Source of the DNA: Enoplosus armatus
Lineage: Eukaryota > Chordata > Actinopteri > Centrarchiformes > Enoplosidae
DNA: 64,000 nt
Reading direction: 5' to 3'
Assembly (NCBI RefSeq): GCF_043641665.1
Contig: NC_092182.1
Location: forward strand, 20,087,241 to 20,151,240
Part shown: positions 1 through 14,098 of the stretch, piece after piece
How the letters are laid out: the number at the start of each line of letters is the position of its first letter
How positions within the stretch are numbered: the first letter of the stretch is position 1
Notes under the pieces: model-generated
Told to the model about the DNA's origin: nothing
The model's database searches: none
What the model saw: the letters and a program-made list of their open reading frames with translations, nothing else
Translations under genes and position numbers: made by a program

Positions 1-50
1 TGGAGTGCAACTTCAGAGGTTTAGAGTGTGGCCCCGAGAACTTCAGAGAG
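1..50 (+). CDS. asic1: 3' tail of an upstream alternative first coding exon of asic1 (partial at left edge)
   Basis: Read from base 3, the frame gives ECNFRGLECGPENFRE, followed at once by a strong donor (GTAAGT at 51). This matches the end of the first coding exon of acid-sensing ion channels, where a Cys-x-Phe-x-Gly-x-x-Cys block precedes the segment VFTRYGKCY. The exon ends in phase 0, exactly like the first exon at 16364-16978, so it can join the same exon 2 at 23821 to give [13 protein letters not shown]. No exon 2-like sequence lies between here and 16364, so it should belong to the same gene and not to a tandem paralogue. Mammalian ASIC1 makes ASIC1a and ASIC1b by swapping first exons in this way. 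Its TM1 and N terminus lie outside the window, so I cannot say which isoform it corresponds to. Confidence 0.82.
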
Positions 51-1014
51 GTAAGTTACACCAAGACCCCACAGCGAGGAATATGTTTTCAAATTCAAAG
101 TTTCAAATGTTTGATCTTTTTGGGAACCAGCAGACTCTAAATTAGAAATCATCAGTGCACGTTCATGTATTCAAGGGGCATTTTAAATGCGTCTGGTAGA
201 CTTGATAGTTTTGATTGATTGGTGATATTGCACATGGGGATCTAAAATAGAAATGTGGCCCAAAGGAATTTAGAGAGGAGGCTGGAAGGAGTATCATCTG
301 TTTGGGTTAATTGTGATGAACTATCAGGACATCCAATAAAACCTAATAATTCTAAAAACTAAACTGTAATGCCAGGATTGTCGTCCTCACTGGTGAGAAC
401 TTTGGGGGAAATCACTGATTCGGAAGAAAGAGTTTATTTATTGCTGTGAGGTAATTCACTTACTTACAATCCCAAGCCATTGCTGTAAATAAAATAAAAA
501 AATCGAAGTCAGCATGCCGGCTTTAATGAAACTCCATTGTAAATAAAAAGAGAGCAGACATAATAAAAGCAGGTTCCATTACTTAAAGTGGCATACTTGG
601 CATACAGCTGTTGTTACTGAATTAAACAGGCACTGAAGGAATCTGTGTGTTTCCCAGAGGAAACTTAACGGCAGCCTCTTGCGAGACACATACTTCCTGA
701 ATTTTTGGTATTTCTGGTTTTGTGACTGCTGCTTTGTGTTCCCTTGAGTGTCAGACTGCACACGAGTGGAGTCCTGAATTACCAAGTAGTGTTGACAATA
801 TCCAGCTATTGGTCTATTGATTTGCCTGACCTTTACACAGTTATGGATAGGTATGTGAGGACTGCTAATGGATGTACTAAAGTTACATGAGCTGCAATTA
901 CGTTGTTGTGTAAATGCATGTACATGACACTATTCCCATTTAGACTAACCGGAAAACACGATGCCTTTGTTAATGTGCAATTTATTTTTATCAGTACTTA
1001 TTACATAGTGCCTA

Positions 1015-1112
1015 AATTATTAGTCGCTTATTGATTAGTCCATCAATCTCTATCACTTTTTTGATAATCATTGAATCATTTAAGTAATCGTTTGACCAAA
1101 AACTAACTGGTT
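1015..1112 (+). repeat. Fragment of dispersed repeat family A
   Basis: It contains ATTGATTAGTCCATCAATC, then TTTGATAATCATTGAATCATT and AATCGTTTGACCAAAAAC, the AATCGATTAGT-type terminal portion of the repeat seen nearly complete at 22985-23345. It is short and diverged. Confidence 0.4.
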
Positions 1113-4100
1113 GTGGGTCCTTAAATGTCATTATGTCAGTATGACATTCAACACCTGCTGGACATTGTAGTTATGTGGCATGTGCTGTCAGTCACCATTC
1201 AACTACCACGGCACTCCATAAAATGTTGTCATAAACTCGTTTATTTATTTATGTCACAAGGAAGAGGGAAACAGACTGACATGACATTAAACCTTAAAAG
1301 CCTGTCTAAACAGGTGATTTTTCACGAGGGATTTCACAGCATCAACACTGAAAGCAGCTCTGACATTATGGGGTTGGGAGCTTCTGAAGCAGAGAGCCGC
1401 ATCCTGTCAACCAAAACATAGGACTCTGAGTTTGAGGAAGGTGATGGGGCCATGTAAAATGAAGGCCTTGGATGAGGAAAATGTAGAAGCAATATGTAGG
1501 AAAATGTAAAGAAGAGCAGTGAACATTATCGCACCAGGGCAGATCAGAGTCTCTTTATTTACTAAGTACAGTGTGTGCAAGCAGGATGAAATTAATGATC
1601 CTGCAGTGAAATAGAAGCATTGCATCATCCATCATAGCAATATGGAGGTCTTTTGGCTTGAAGGAATTCTCTTGAACACAATTTCTGAGTTTACAAATTA
1701 ACCGTCACTGTGAGGCCATACACTGTGCATGTTGACACATGGTACAAAAAGGCAGCAGGACTTTATATTACCACAAAAAGAGACAGCAAAATGTTGCTTT
1801 GACAGCAGACTATAGATCTTACATATTTTTATTCAGGTTTATCACTCAGGCAAAGGTTGAAAAAAATGCCCAGGTCGGGCAATCAGTATCATAAATGAAA
1901 AAAAATGGGGTATATGGCCAATGTCCTTGAGGTGAAATAGGGCCAGCTGTCATCCTCTGTTGATAAAAGACAAAGTACTGTGCAGTGCAGTCTGCCATTT
2001 CATTAGCATGAGAGTGAAGCAGTGACCAGGCTTTTCTCAGTGACAGACGTTAACTGCCGTGGTGCAGCTCACTCTTGCTTTCATAATGTCTTACTTTGAA
2101 TTAGATTGGGTGCTCCTTAGATCACATTATCATCTTACACACCTTGATGAAGCTGTGACAGATTCTTGCATTTAAATCAGCAGTAAACTGTATCCAGTTT
2201 TCTTCATGCAGTCCATCATGAACAATTACAGAATTAATTATAGTGTTAGAATATGTCGTGAAACATTGTTTTTCCCTGTTTCTTACACGTCACTCAAACC
2301 ATATTGTTTCTGTTATGCTTTATGCTGCTTTTTTTGATCAGTAAGATACAAGCAGCTTATTTGCTACATATGTGTTTATTATCTGTTAATACCTGATAGT
2401 GTCTGTAAAAAGACGTTGAGCATTAAACACTATGAGTGAAACAGTGTGTGCACACCTACAGTTTTCGGGTGTAGTTGTTAATGCAGTATGGCTAAAGACC
2501 TGACTAATAGAAGGGACAAGTGATCATTTCTTTGTCAGGCCCAATTAGCCGTTGAACCCTTCTGCATTACAGCCTCCCACTAATAAAATCATTATTTTTT
2601 CCTTCAGTGCAGGCACCTCCATGCAGCCATTATAAACCAATGCTTTCTCACTGTTTTGTTGCTGTGCTTTCAAAGCAAATGTAAAATGTGTTCTGTGTCG
2701 CCTTGAAAAACAACAGGTTTGATAACCAGCTATTTAAGGAAAACATCCAAGACACTTAACCACTACTTAGAAACAGCTATGTCTGGGCCCATTGTGTTGT
2801 TTGGTGATATAAACTGTAGTGACGTTACCATGATATATATGATGTTTGCTGTTACATTTCAAAATCAAAGATGAAGGCAATCTTTGAATGCTTTGAAATC
2901 CATCTAATCTGCAGTGCTTTTTTCTACCTGTAGTAGGCGGATGCGATGCAACCAAACAGTATGTTTTCTTTTGAGTGCAGCACCTATACAGTAGATACAA
3001 CTCAGTGTATCATTCTTATACCCCCAATGTGCCCATTATTGATTAAAAGCAACAAGAGTAAGCCTATTCCCTGAGAGTTATCAAAGGGCATTCTGGGAAA
3101 TCACAAACTAAAGCAGACACAGATGAGGTAAGTTAAGGAAATGATACAGCAAAAAAAGGAATTGCCAGTAAAAGGGAAAACAAATGAGACACTGGTAATA
3201 CACAGACACAAAGAGAGATTAGCATTATCGCTAACAGGTTAGCTATTCCCTTGTGGCATACAGGAAAGGCTTGGTTATATCCATAGAGCAGGCTAACTAA
3301 CTTAACAGCATGCATAATTTATTTCTGTTACACTTTTCTTCTGAACAGCAAATCAATAGAGCATATTTATTTAGCATAATGTGGCAATTGGCAGCACCAC
3401 TGGTCCCAGTACAGAGGACGCTGAACTCCTGCTAGTGCCTGTTTATTATATCTGCTAAAGAGCCACTAATGGCCCCACAGACTCTATTGTTGGTGTATTG
3501 AGGAGTGGCGGGAAAGGGAGGTGAGCTGATTGATTGCTTTCTGTCTCTTTCAGTCTCTGGGGCTTTCTCTCTCTCACTCTGTCTCTCTGACCACTATCCT
3601 CTGGTCTGGTGTTTGTGCATGTGAAAGTATGTTTCTGTGTGTCTGTCTGTGTATGTGTGCACACTGTGATGAGCTCTGGCTTCGGGCTGGGTCAATAGGG
3701 AATCTTGGCTAACGTCCTGCAGATATACGGTTCAGGTTGCAGCAATTCTGTCCCAGAGCAGAATGTGAGCCCCCCTCAGAGCGGTGATCCAAATCCTTGC
3801 TTCCTGCTCCATCTCCAGCCCATTAGCTACAGCTTGCCTTTCTCCCAAGCTCAGCATTGTCAACAGAATCAGCCAGTGGCTCTGGTTACGCCCTTCTCCT
3901 GTCTCCTCAAGAGCATCAGTCTGCATACCCCGCGCTCAGGCTCTAGCAGACAGATAGGCAGACAGACTGAGAGGGAATATTTTCAGAGAAAGGAAAATGA
4001 AATGCCAGAGCTGGCCTCGCCATCTGGCTCTGAGCTGTAAATACTTGTCATGGTTCAGCACTCCTTTTAAGCAGCCATTGGGAAGAGATTGTATCTGGGA

Positions 4101-6400
4101 AAGTGTAATGTAATTATCTTCAAGCATATGCCATGATAAATTAGATGTTCATAAATGATCGTAAAAAAAAAGAGCGCAGTAGATCAGAATGTGTGTTCCA
4201 CCAACACAGAACAAAGACTAAGTGAATGTAGCACTGCCAACATCGAGTTTATGCTGAACTCAATTTGTTCTTGTCATTCGTGCAGCAACAGTTTCTCCAC
4301 ACCTTGTGCAATTAGGCTAATTAAACTGTCACTTCTTCAAATGGAAATAGATTTTTGTGCCTCTGTTTGTAACATGTAGTCGTTTTGTGATTTATTTTAT
4401 TTTCCATTGTGCAAGCCAAATGCGTTCTTTGGAGAATGAGCTATGTTAGATTCTTGCATTTTCATTAGTTGGCATGAAGTTCAGATCCATCAGGCGACAC
4501 TAACAGCTCAGAAGCACTGCTGAAATCACATGCATCTGTGCTGACTAGTTAACACGGTCTAATGTGTCGGCTCAGTTGTTTCTCTCCGCCTGCCATGCCT
4601 GACCCTGTGTGAGTTTGGAAAAAGGATGCACCGCTGAAATGCCTCCTCCCCTCTGAGAGGTGACAGCACAGGGCCATTAAATATTTATGGTAACACTGAA
4701 ATCCAGATAGCTGTCTGTGACTTTCTCTCATCTTCTCGGCCATTATTAGCTGCTTTCAGATCAGAAGTTCAGAGGTGTCCTCTTTTATGCATAGCTTTAG
4801 CTTATCACAATTACATTTTATCACAATTCTGAATACAGAGCTTAAAAAATGAATTAGATTTTGTAATTTTGCGTCCATTCACATTAAATAGCATCATATC
4901 TAATGCATAACAGGAAGGCCTCTCTTCTCTTCATCTCCATTTAAAACAGAGGGATGATCTAATTAGTGAAATTGGTACCTCTGATACTCATCTACTTTGT
5001 TTTCAAGGCTTTCCAGCAATTGGTTTTGCTTGCCAGCCTGTATTACTCCACTCTTGCTGGCACACAACTATATCAAACAGTGATCACAAGGGGGCAGTGT
5101 TTTACAATTATTTCAGAACCCAAACTGGCTTTCATGGAGTTCTTGGCACTGAGATGCTGCATGCTGTTCTTTTTTCTTTTTGTTTACAAGAAATCACTCA
5201 GAAATATACTTAATCCCATCTCTAAAGAACGCTTTGATTCCCACTGCAGTGCAACATCAGACCCTCTGAGCTGCAGTGACCGCCATCCAGTTAAAGCCTC
5301 ATGTAGAAGCAGAGCTGCTGCCAGTGGAAACACAGTGGTTGCATTTTTTGAAAGAACAGTTTTCCTAAGGGATTAAACTCTATTTGTGTGTTGTGGGGAT
5401 TAAAAAATAAATATTACAAATCAAACATGAGCTGAGGTTTGTTCACTGTGGACGGCCTTGGCAGAAACCCATCCCTCGCTCGTTCTCTTTTCTCTCCATC
5501 TCTCTCTGTCTCTCTCTCTCTCTTCAGATCCCACACTGTTTCTCTCCATGGAGAACTTCAGTCCAGTAGGAGACACACTGTGGCACTCTGACACTGTGTC
5601 CTATCTCTCTCTCAGAGAGACAGATCAGTTGTTGTCAAATGCAGCCGTTTTAATTAAATCTCTCATCAGTCTTCTGTGGAGGTTGGTGACAAGAGGTGCA
5701 GCAGCAGTCACTCCCTGTTTAGATGAGTCCAGTGGGATATAAAGCCGGGGTCATTTAAATTGCACATATACGTTGCTACGTCTCTTAAATATCAGCCAAC
5801 GTTTCATAACACACATGTTAATTAATCATTAAAGTGGCAAAAATGAAAGGACAGAACTTTCGCTTTACTCTCCGACCAAGATAAATGACCCCTAATGATG
5901 TGAAAATGAGGGATACTGCAGTCTTGTTGGAGCAATTATATATGAATAAGACATATGACAAGTGTCCTATACAGGGCCAATAGCCACTTACTAGTAGCTA
6001 ATTAGGCTGATGAGAGGGCCTTAATGGCTTCCTACAGGATTGCTCCCCTGTACTTTATATCAGAGATGAAATAAAACGTTTGGCTCCAGATGACAGAATG
6101 GATGTCAGAGGAGCTGTAAGGAGAAAGGTGGTGTCCTTTTTAAGAGCCCTGGACTCTGGCTCAGTGTTATCTCTCTCTCTCTCTTTTTATCTCTCTCTTT
6201 GTGACTCTGTGTGTCTTTCTCCCAAACTTTGTTTCCACATGCCTGGATGTGTGCTCATGCGTGCATGAATGTGCAGTCAGACCTTCAGAGTTGTACCAAT
6301 CCTTTTTATTATATTAAATATTTCTGACTGTCTGTGCTGAAAAAAAATCTATTCTCATCCTATTTCAAAAACATGGAATTGTACAGAATTTGTATTTAAG

Positions 6401-6402
<2 letters not shown>

Positions 6403-6440
<38 letters not shown>
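6403..6440 (+). repeat. (GT)n microsatellite
   Basis: About 19 GT units with one GC interruption near the end. Confidence 0.95.
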
Positions 6441-6667
6441 GGTAGGGGAGGATGCCTAAAGGCTAGTATGTGTTTGTGGCGAACTGGTGTGTCTTGCCTC
6501 TCCTCTCCTGAGTTTCATAGATGACTGCGTCTGTCGTGGTGAGCAGGATTGCATGTGGAAGTGAGTGGTTCTTTGTAGCAGTGTAGAATCAGCAGGACGC
6601 CTTACCTCATCCGAGATGTGTGTGTTTATATGTATGTATGTGTTTATGTTCATGTGCAAATACACAT

Positions 6668-6745
6668 AGTAGAGTAAAAAGTACAATATTTGCCTCCAAA
6701 ATGTAATACAGTAGAAGTATAGTATCAAGTACAGTACTTTTTAGG
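6668..6745 (-). repeat. Fragment of dispersed repeat family B (ACTTTTACTCC type)
   Basis: It reads GTAGAGTAAAAAGTACAATAT followed by AATGTAATACAGTAGAAGTATAG, the reverse complement of the TACTTTTACTCCACTACATTT block seen at 42921-43275. Confidence 0.5.
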
Positions 6746-8539
6746 CCACTAAAGTCTGTGCTCCATTTGGCTGACTCAGACTGCTGAAGCTTCATATTTG
6801 CGTTGGCTGAACTTAAGAATGCTTTTTTGTATGGAAAGAAGGCTTTGAATTTGTCCCCTATCTTTTGCAGTGAAGTCTCAGTAGAAAAGGATGTCTTCAC
6901 AGCCAGTATAGACAGGAGGAGTGATTACAGCACCCAGTAACTCTTTCAACATACGTATGTCAACTTTTCTGCTCTCAGTCCCACACTAAAATGTCACAGG
7001 TTTCATGCCTTTAGCCACCGCTGCAAACGTTGTCCTCTAAAAACATTGTTATTTGAAACTCTGAACACATATCTGCCCAGTCACTGTGAGACACTCTGGA
7101 TAAGAGCAGTGGAAAACTGCCTTAAATGTAAATGAGCTCAAAATTGTAAACAGGCCTGCCCTGAGCTAATGTTAGTGGAAGTTCTATTGATTGAGTGGTT
7201 GTTGTTTCATCCCAGAATCTCAGAGTCAATCTCAGGGGGTCTTGTGCTGCTGCCTTTGGGCAATACTAAAGGAGGGGCTGATTATATTATTCAGCGCCAC
7301 GACCTAATAAGCACAGCTGATGCAAATCTTAACACCAATAACGTCTGCCTAAGTAGCACACGGCGAATGAATTACAGACATCGGTGGGGAGGAAGGTCCT
7401 TTTGATTTGAACCCCCACCTTCCCTATTCACAGGTTTATATCAGGACATCATTGTTCAGGCCGCTTCAGACCAGGAGTTATTAGGGAGAAAATGGCAAAT
7501 AAATCATGTCAGCAATTAGCAACTGTCTGCTACACACCTTACACACCCACATACACACTCATGGCCAACATCAGCCATCATACTGCTCTCAGTAAATGTA
7601 TCTCCAGAGGGACCATTACACTGCAGACCAAAATGAAATCAAAATGAAAGATCCATTTAGGTGCAACCCACTGTGCAGCTGGCTTTGGGCTGTCTGTCTC
7701 ATCCTTTCTATCGGTCTGATCTTCCTCTGTGTGTGTGCATGTGGGTGTTTGCGTGCGTGTCAGTTGTCCGAGGGAGTTGTCAGCCAGTCGGACTACCATC
7801 GACCCCTCTTCGTTAGTCCTGCTTTCACGGCGTGTCTGACATCCACCTGACGTAGCAGTTTAACAAGCTGTCAGTGTATGTGTTGCAAAACAAGTTTCTG
7901 GACAAGGAGAACAAACACAGAATTTGCATATATATGAATTGTGGTGAAGTAGTTCAAATAAGAGCAATACAGCCAGGCAAAAAAAATTATAATTGTTTGG
8001 TTTCATTGTTTCATTCCATTTGTTAGAATAAGCTGGTTAATAACAGCTGATAAACCTGGGACCTAGAGAATGGAATTTACGTGACAGGATGTCACTGATT
8101 CGAAGTTCTTGATCATACTTATGCTAATTTAAAAATCAAAAGCAAACTCAATGTAATATGTTGAAAGGGTAAGACTTCTCTCTCAGGAAGGGGGTGGTGG
8201 TGCTCGAGGCGGTTTAATTCTTTTGAAACAAACGAGACTGAAAGGATATATATCTGCAGAACGAGAGGAAACTTTGTTCACACTGTTGCCATTTGAGTTT
8301 GATGTTGGTTTGAAATAGTGCACATTTGTTACAGTACAAGTGTGTGTGTTTTGCGTTTGTCCTTCCATACTTTAGTGTGTGCACGGCTTGTGGGAGGGCG
8401 TACATGTGTGCATTAATTGCAAAGCCAGAGGGATGGCCATTACCTCTATTATCTGAAAGTTATCATATTGGCTCTTCAATATAATTTATACAGAGCCAAT
8501 ATCATTTATATTAACAAGAATGAGATGAGAAGTTAGTTA

Positions 8540-8945
8540 CCGATCAGAGCTGGAGCCCAGATGCTGTTAGCTTAGCTTAGCATAAAGACTGGAAGCAGGC
8601 GGAAACAGTTAGCCTGGCTTTCACTAAGGTTCATAGATACTCATGCAAGCACATTAATTAACATTAATTTATGTCATTTGTCTAATGAATACACAAACAG
8701 ACATTTTAAAACGGTAATTCCTGATTTTAGGGGAATTTACTTGTTGGAGCTACTTCTTGATATTATATATATTATATATAGTATATTGTCTCTCTGCCCA
8801 GTACTGCACAGGTTTTAGTATAGCTCTCAAACCTGGCAACCTCACTGGGACAACAAGACTTCAGGAAGCTGCAGACAGTCACTGCACCTGGCTGTTGTTC
8901 AGCAAGAAAGAGGTCCAGCAAGGAGCTCCACCAAAAAACATCTTG
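8540..8945 (+). mobile_element. Degraded copy of an abundant teleost dispersed element (TTAGCTTAGCTTAGC type)
   Basis: It opens with TGTTAGCTTAGCTTAGCATA, AAGACTGGAAGCAGG and GGAAACAGTTAGCCTGGCTT. It continues through an ACATTAATTAACATTAA stretch and a GGCAACCTCACTGGGACAACA block, and ends at GTTGTTCAGCAAGAAAGAGG and TCCAGCAAGGAGC. I recognise this order of blocks from a repeat common in perciform genomes. It has no coding capacity. Edges are approximate and I do not assign a superfamily. Confidence 0.55.
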
Positions 8946-9776
8946 AATCCAGTTCCATATTTAACGCACAGACATGAATCAATTTACCCATCTCACTCTT
9001 GCAAAGCATATTTACAAAAAAAAAATCACTTAAATCTTTTTTATTTTTCAGTTTTTTTGAATGATGAATGCGCTTGAATGCTTAATTGCATCCAAAAAAG
9101 CCTTTGGCCACCACATTTATACATTTCTTAAATCACCACTGTTGTGTGCGCACATGACAACCACACAATGTTGAGTGCCAGCACAGGAAACTCACCTCCA
9201 CAACTAATAATACAAATGGATGGATTTAGTTTTACTAGAAGGATTCATTTGTAAATGTCAGACAGAAAGGGACCATTTATTTCACAAAGGGCCATTCATT
9301 CATTTCTCCCTGAGCGGCAAATAGGAGGCATCAGGCCTGTGGGGACTGGGAGACTGTTTGCTATAGCTAGCGGCCGTACTCCTGAAAGTCATTCATCAGA
9401 ACCATTTCCCCTTCCTCAAACCATCCCCAGCCCAGCTGTCATGATGCTGCCAAGATGAATTAGCGGTGTCATCCCGTGTTTCCCTGTGCAGGCTGGGATG
9501 CTCTTTCTGCCCCTTGGGCTGTAAATATAAATCCTGCTCCATCCAGCCTCAGTACTCATACAGTAAGACTCCTGAATCCATTTTCAGATTAATGCATTGA
9601 CGTGTCATACATGGTGGTGCTGCCACACTCTGTTCACAACATGAAAAAAAAACGAGGCTTTTGAGACCATCCTGTCCAGAGCGCAGTGATGTTAGGAGCT
9701 TGGTATCCAATGAATTGTTACCACAGACCAGCTATTCACAGTATTTAAACATCTGTTCTGAAGCTGGCTTATGGAC

Positions 9777-9798
9777 ACTACAGTAATATTACTGTAGT
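9777..9798. repeat. 22-bp perfect palindrome
   Basis: The half-site ACTACAGTAAT is followed immediately by its exact reverse complement. It is AT-rich and has no spacer. Confidence 0.9.
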
Positions 9799-10369
9799 TT
9801 ATTTTTTTTTAATAGTTTCCAACACAGCAATATGTCTCCCTAGGCAGTGCTTTACACGCTGGTTTTAACAGCTCAAAGGCTTCACACTGTGCCTGAAACC
9901 GTCCATAGCTTCTCTAATGTACAATCACTGTAAAATGGGTCAACATGGACTTTCAAAGACTCATACTAATTTTAATATTTTTAAACTGAGCTCACTCATG
10001 TCCAATACTTTGTGCTGATATTCTGTGTCATCAAATCTGACCATTTCTTGTGCAAAAAACATCCTAGTAGTCTGTTTTTGTTTCACTCTTGTCAGGATGG
10101 AAAAGTCGTTGAAACTGCATTTATATCTTTTGGCACTAAAGCTAAACATTTCTACAAAAAAACATAATTGAACATCACATTAAATATCTCATTAAAGACG
10201 TGGGACTGATTCTGCATATTAGCAATTATTTACAACCCACACCTTAATGATGAAACCCCATTGGAAAAGTCTTATTCTAAATCAGTGAAAATATAAACCC
10301 CAAACACTCTAACAAGTATAACAATATTAGCAATAAACCAAACTTTCCTTCAAGCTTTAAAGTTTTCTC

Positions 10370-10580
10370 TCCATTGTGTAACAATGTTATAAAGGGATAC
10401 TCCAGAAAAGTTGTACTTCCATAAGACCCACAAGAGACAGATTACAAAGACAAAGAATGGATGAAATTGAAGCAGTAGAGGCCGAGATATCCTGACTTTT
10501 AGTCTGTAGTACAGGTCCAGTGCCAAAAACAAAGAATACATTATGCAACTACTTTCATAGGCTCAGTAGTACTCCTCATG
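10370..10580 (-). repeat. Probable dispersed teleost repeat
   Basis: GGGATACTCCAGAAAAGTTG, CATAAGACCCACAAGAGACAG, GAAGCAGTAGAGGCCGAGATA and CAGGTCCAGTGCCAAAAACAA resemble blocks of a repeat I have seen scattered in fish genomes. No second copy is present in this window to confirm it. Confidence 0.35.
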
Positions 10581-11189
10581 ACGAGTGCCTCCTTTACATA
10601 TCAGTTTCACAGGTTTTGATGTAGAATCAGAGCCAAAAACAGAGATTCGCCGTATTACATTATCCTTTCACAACTTGTGAGCTATACTGTACTGTTTAAT
10701 TATTATAAGGCTGGATGTTAGCAGTTTAGCATGTTGTACTCATTCATACACTTACTATATTCAGTTACTGTGTTCAGAACAGTCAAATGAAATTGTTATA
10801 GTTTAAAACTCAAGGACATGTATTCACAGCACTTATCCAGTGTGGCTCTTAATAGTTTATATGTTCAGAGTGCTGTTGACAGTGTCACTCAATATCCAGC
10901 TTTGTTTCAATGTCACTACTCGAAGCTCTCTGTGTTCACAAGCATGCAGTGAGCTCCTGAGCTACTTCCACCGACTCTCATCTCTCATATTGTTTTTACA
11001 GTAGAGTGGCACTTACCTGATGCAGTATTTAATTCAACCATATAGCCCAGGAGACTGAGAGGCTATTGGAAATGTGGCCTTTGTGACAGCAGATAATGTC
11101 CACAAGTATCCTCAAAATTGTGTCTGTAAATCATCACCTGCTCCTCTGTCAGCCCCCGCAGCTAGAGGACCCTGACTGCTGCTGCTCCC

Positions 11190-11420
11190 CATGCCTCCAC
11201 CCTGTTTCTCTTCCTTTGCTCTGTCCTTCGCCACCTCCCTCCCTCTCCCTCTCCCTCTCTCTCTCTTTGCCTGCTCCCTTGTGGATGCCTTGGCGTCAAA
11301 CATTCCCAGCGGGAGACAGAGAAGAGACAGCGGCAACCAAGAGAGGCAGAGAGAATACGGAGATCACAGAAAGAGAGGAGGAAAGAGGGAGGCAGAGTAG
11401 AGAACAAAGGTGTGTGTGAG
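11190..11420. repeat. Strand-asymmetric polypyrimidine then polypurine tract
   Basis: A CT-rich run (CTCCCTCTCCCTCTCTC type, about 11210-11275) is followed by a GA-rich run (11315-11405). The two arms are loosely complementary and explain the long antisense open frame here, which has no protein-like composition. Confidence 0.7.
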
Positions 11421-14063
11421 GAGGGTTGACTTAAAAAAGACACACAACTGAGAATTGGCAAGACGAGGAGAAGTGCATTGTGTTTATGCCCTCGCAGACA
11501 GACAGGGGGGTTGTACTGCAAGTATTGAGGGTAAACAGAGAGAAGGGAGGTAATGTGGAGGTAGAGTTTGTACAGCCAAGTAAATTTAAGAGATGGTGGT
11601 AAGGAGAGAGGTTGGGGAGGGGAGCTGGGTTGCGTTGCTCGCCTTGTGTCATGTAGTTTGACTCCACACATGTCAAGGCCCAGGCGGGCCAGCCCCACCG
11701 CGATCCGGACCAAGAATGACAGTTTGATTAACTGCAGAGTGCCTAGACATCCCAGAGCTCTTGCAAACAAACCTCTGCCATCAGTGCATGCAGTCACACA
11801 CAGACCAAAATACCACAAACACCAGAGAGGAAATTCATGTCGCTCCTGTCGCCCCCTTTTCAGATAAAGAATTTAAGATTTAATGACAAAATCCATGTTT
11901 TCATTGATTTGTGATCTCACTAGCTGTAATTCCAATCCACAGACACATCCGGTCGGTAGTGTAGCTCTTTTTATGTGATTATTTCTTCATTGAGTTTTAG
12001 TATCTCCACAGGTAGATGCATAACAAAATAGTTTCTCTTATTCATTTCCCAAACTGCCCCAACCCAATCTCCAAAGCCCTCCCACTTACCCCACCACCCA
12101 CCAAGAATAAGATAGATAAGATAAGATATATAAGAAAGTCTGACCAATATCTTATTTTATCTACATGCAGATAAATACAAATATACATACAGATGTGCGT
12201 GCACCAATGCACCCCTAGTAATCTACACATATGCACGCACACATATACTACATCTACAGTATTTAAAGTGTCTGCAGAAAAACGAATACCCCACATATGC
12301 AACTCTCTTGCCTATGCTTATACAATACACAACAATATTTTACATATTATTCCCCAGACAATTACTCAATTAATTATGTGTGCATTTACCCCTGAAGACC
12401 TTGGAAAAAGGGAAAAAATGAGGCTAGTGAAAAGAGAAAATAAAATAGATAAATACATAGAAGCAACAAACTTATCACTAATAATAAAGGAGACTGAGGA
12501 GTCTTACATATGTATGTACCTACATTAAAGGTTAGAACTATCAGGCATGTAGTTTTGTGATGTGCGTCAACTTTAAATTTGCAGCACAAGTTTGAATACT
12601 AAGGGTGGTGAATAAAAAAAAATTAAAAACAGCATGTAATTCTGCCCTGAGCGTGGCACACACTGCATGCCAAAAGGTGTAATCCTGTCTTGCTTGCTAA
12701 AATGACTGATAAGATATAACGTCAAGTGGCAGCTATTAACTTTCTGTGCTTGTCGGTGTCTTTTCATTCATCTTCAGTTGGCTTTTAAAGCTTAGCTTTC
12801 GCTGCTTCACTGCCTTCACTGATTGAAATTGAAGTCTTTTTCTCATTTAGAGAAACTGTCAAAGCAAAAAATCCACCCCAAAAAAAACCCAGCTACTGAT
12901 TACTCTTATTCACATGAGTTCCCAGCGATCAAGCAGCTAATACTCTGTGGTGTTTAATAGCCTGCGATGAAAATTCATGACATCAGTTTGCAATGGATAC
13001 TGACATTTGTGCACTGAGAACGTTTCCATAATTACACCCCTTTTTGTTTCACAGCAGTGCTGTTGACAGGTCTGAACTCCAAAATGTGTCCATAAATGTA
13101 TCCATGCACCCTGTCAACGTGTTAATGAAAGTCCCCATCAGCTTTATGTGTAACAGCTCTAGGATTTGTCCCAATAATATCGTTGAAATTACTTTGCAAG
13201 AGAGAGATTCACACTCTAAAATAAATATTGGGCTGTCTGATTATAGTAATGCCGTATGTGTATTTCCCTTTAGGGCAACAGCCTTTGGATGCCTGAACTC
13301 AGGTAAGCAGGTGTTTTATAGGCTCAAAAGTTCTGCTATGGGAGTAGACACAACACTGAAAAATCAATAGTCTTTTAGCCAAAGTCTGCATTTTTCTGCC
13401 CAGTTCTAATCAAGAAAACATCTTCTTTTATGGGATTCCTTTTTTATATTTAATTGATCGAGTCAGTGAAAGGTGTGTTTGAAACTGCGTCCCCCCTTGA
13501 TCCATTAGTAAATTCATGGTTTATTTTAGGAACCAGTCAATCTAACACAATATTTATTTACGTCTCGGATGCTTAGGTATTAGTAGACTTAAGATATGTG
13601 CCCAAGGTCTCCTAACGAATATCCCTGTTTGCTTTCCTAATGGGTTCATTAGTGAAACTCTTTAACCGCAGTTTCAGAGCAGCGGGCATTTGTTATTCTG
13701 TTGTTACACTTGCTGTGGGATTGTGTTTCTCTGTCAAGCCAGTACATCATTATCCCTTCACCCAGACGGATTAACTTGTTGCACAGAGTCTCTCCACCGA
13801 TGAGTCTCTCTCTTGATGAGCCGACTGGGGAAATGGGGCAGAACAAATGCTGTTAAATGTCAAACATGTCAGGATCCATCTCTGGTGTATTCTGATGCAC
13901 CGCCCACCAAGTTTTTAAATATAAATTACAAATAATCTCTACACGTCCTTAATGTTTATTCTTACACTTCAGATAGTCTCCTGTTTGTACTGGATCAAAA
14001 AGAAAAGATGTATTGTCGCTTTCAGCAGCCTTCTGTGTGTGATATTAAAATAAATAATAGTAG

Positions 14064-14098
14064 ATTTTATTTGTAAAGAGCTTTTCTAGACCCAAAGC
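14064..14098 (+). repeat. 35-bp dispersed motif, copy 1
   Basis: It carries ATTTTATTTGTAAAG followed by GCTTTTCTAGACCCAAAGC and matches 22527-22561 at 34 of 35 bases, 8.5 kb away. It is preceded by TAATAATAG-type sequence, as in many teleost copies. Confidence 0.65.

Noticed and set aside
4966..5376. 136-codon plus-strand frame
   Set aside because: Hydrophobic start by chance of AT-rich sequence; no family resemblance, no promoter or splice signals.
11162..11818. 218-codon minus-strand open frame
   Set aside because: It crosses the CT/GA-rich tract and has low-complexity Ser/Leu/Pro composition, no domain and no splice context. Explained by base composition.
12110..12165. Imperfect inverted GATAAGATA / TATCTTATTTTATC sequences
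   Set aside because: The pairing is interrupted and the sequence is simple GATA-type repeat; weak as a structure.
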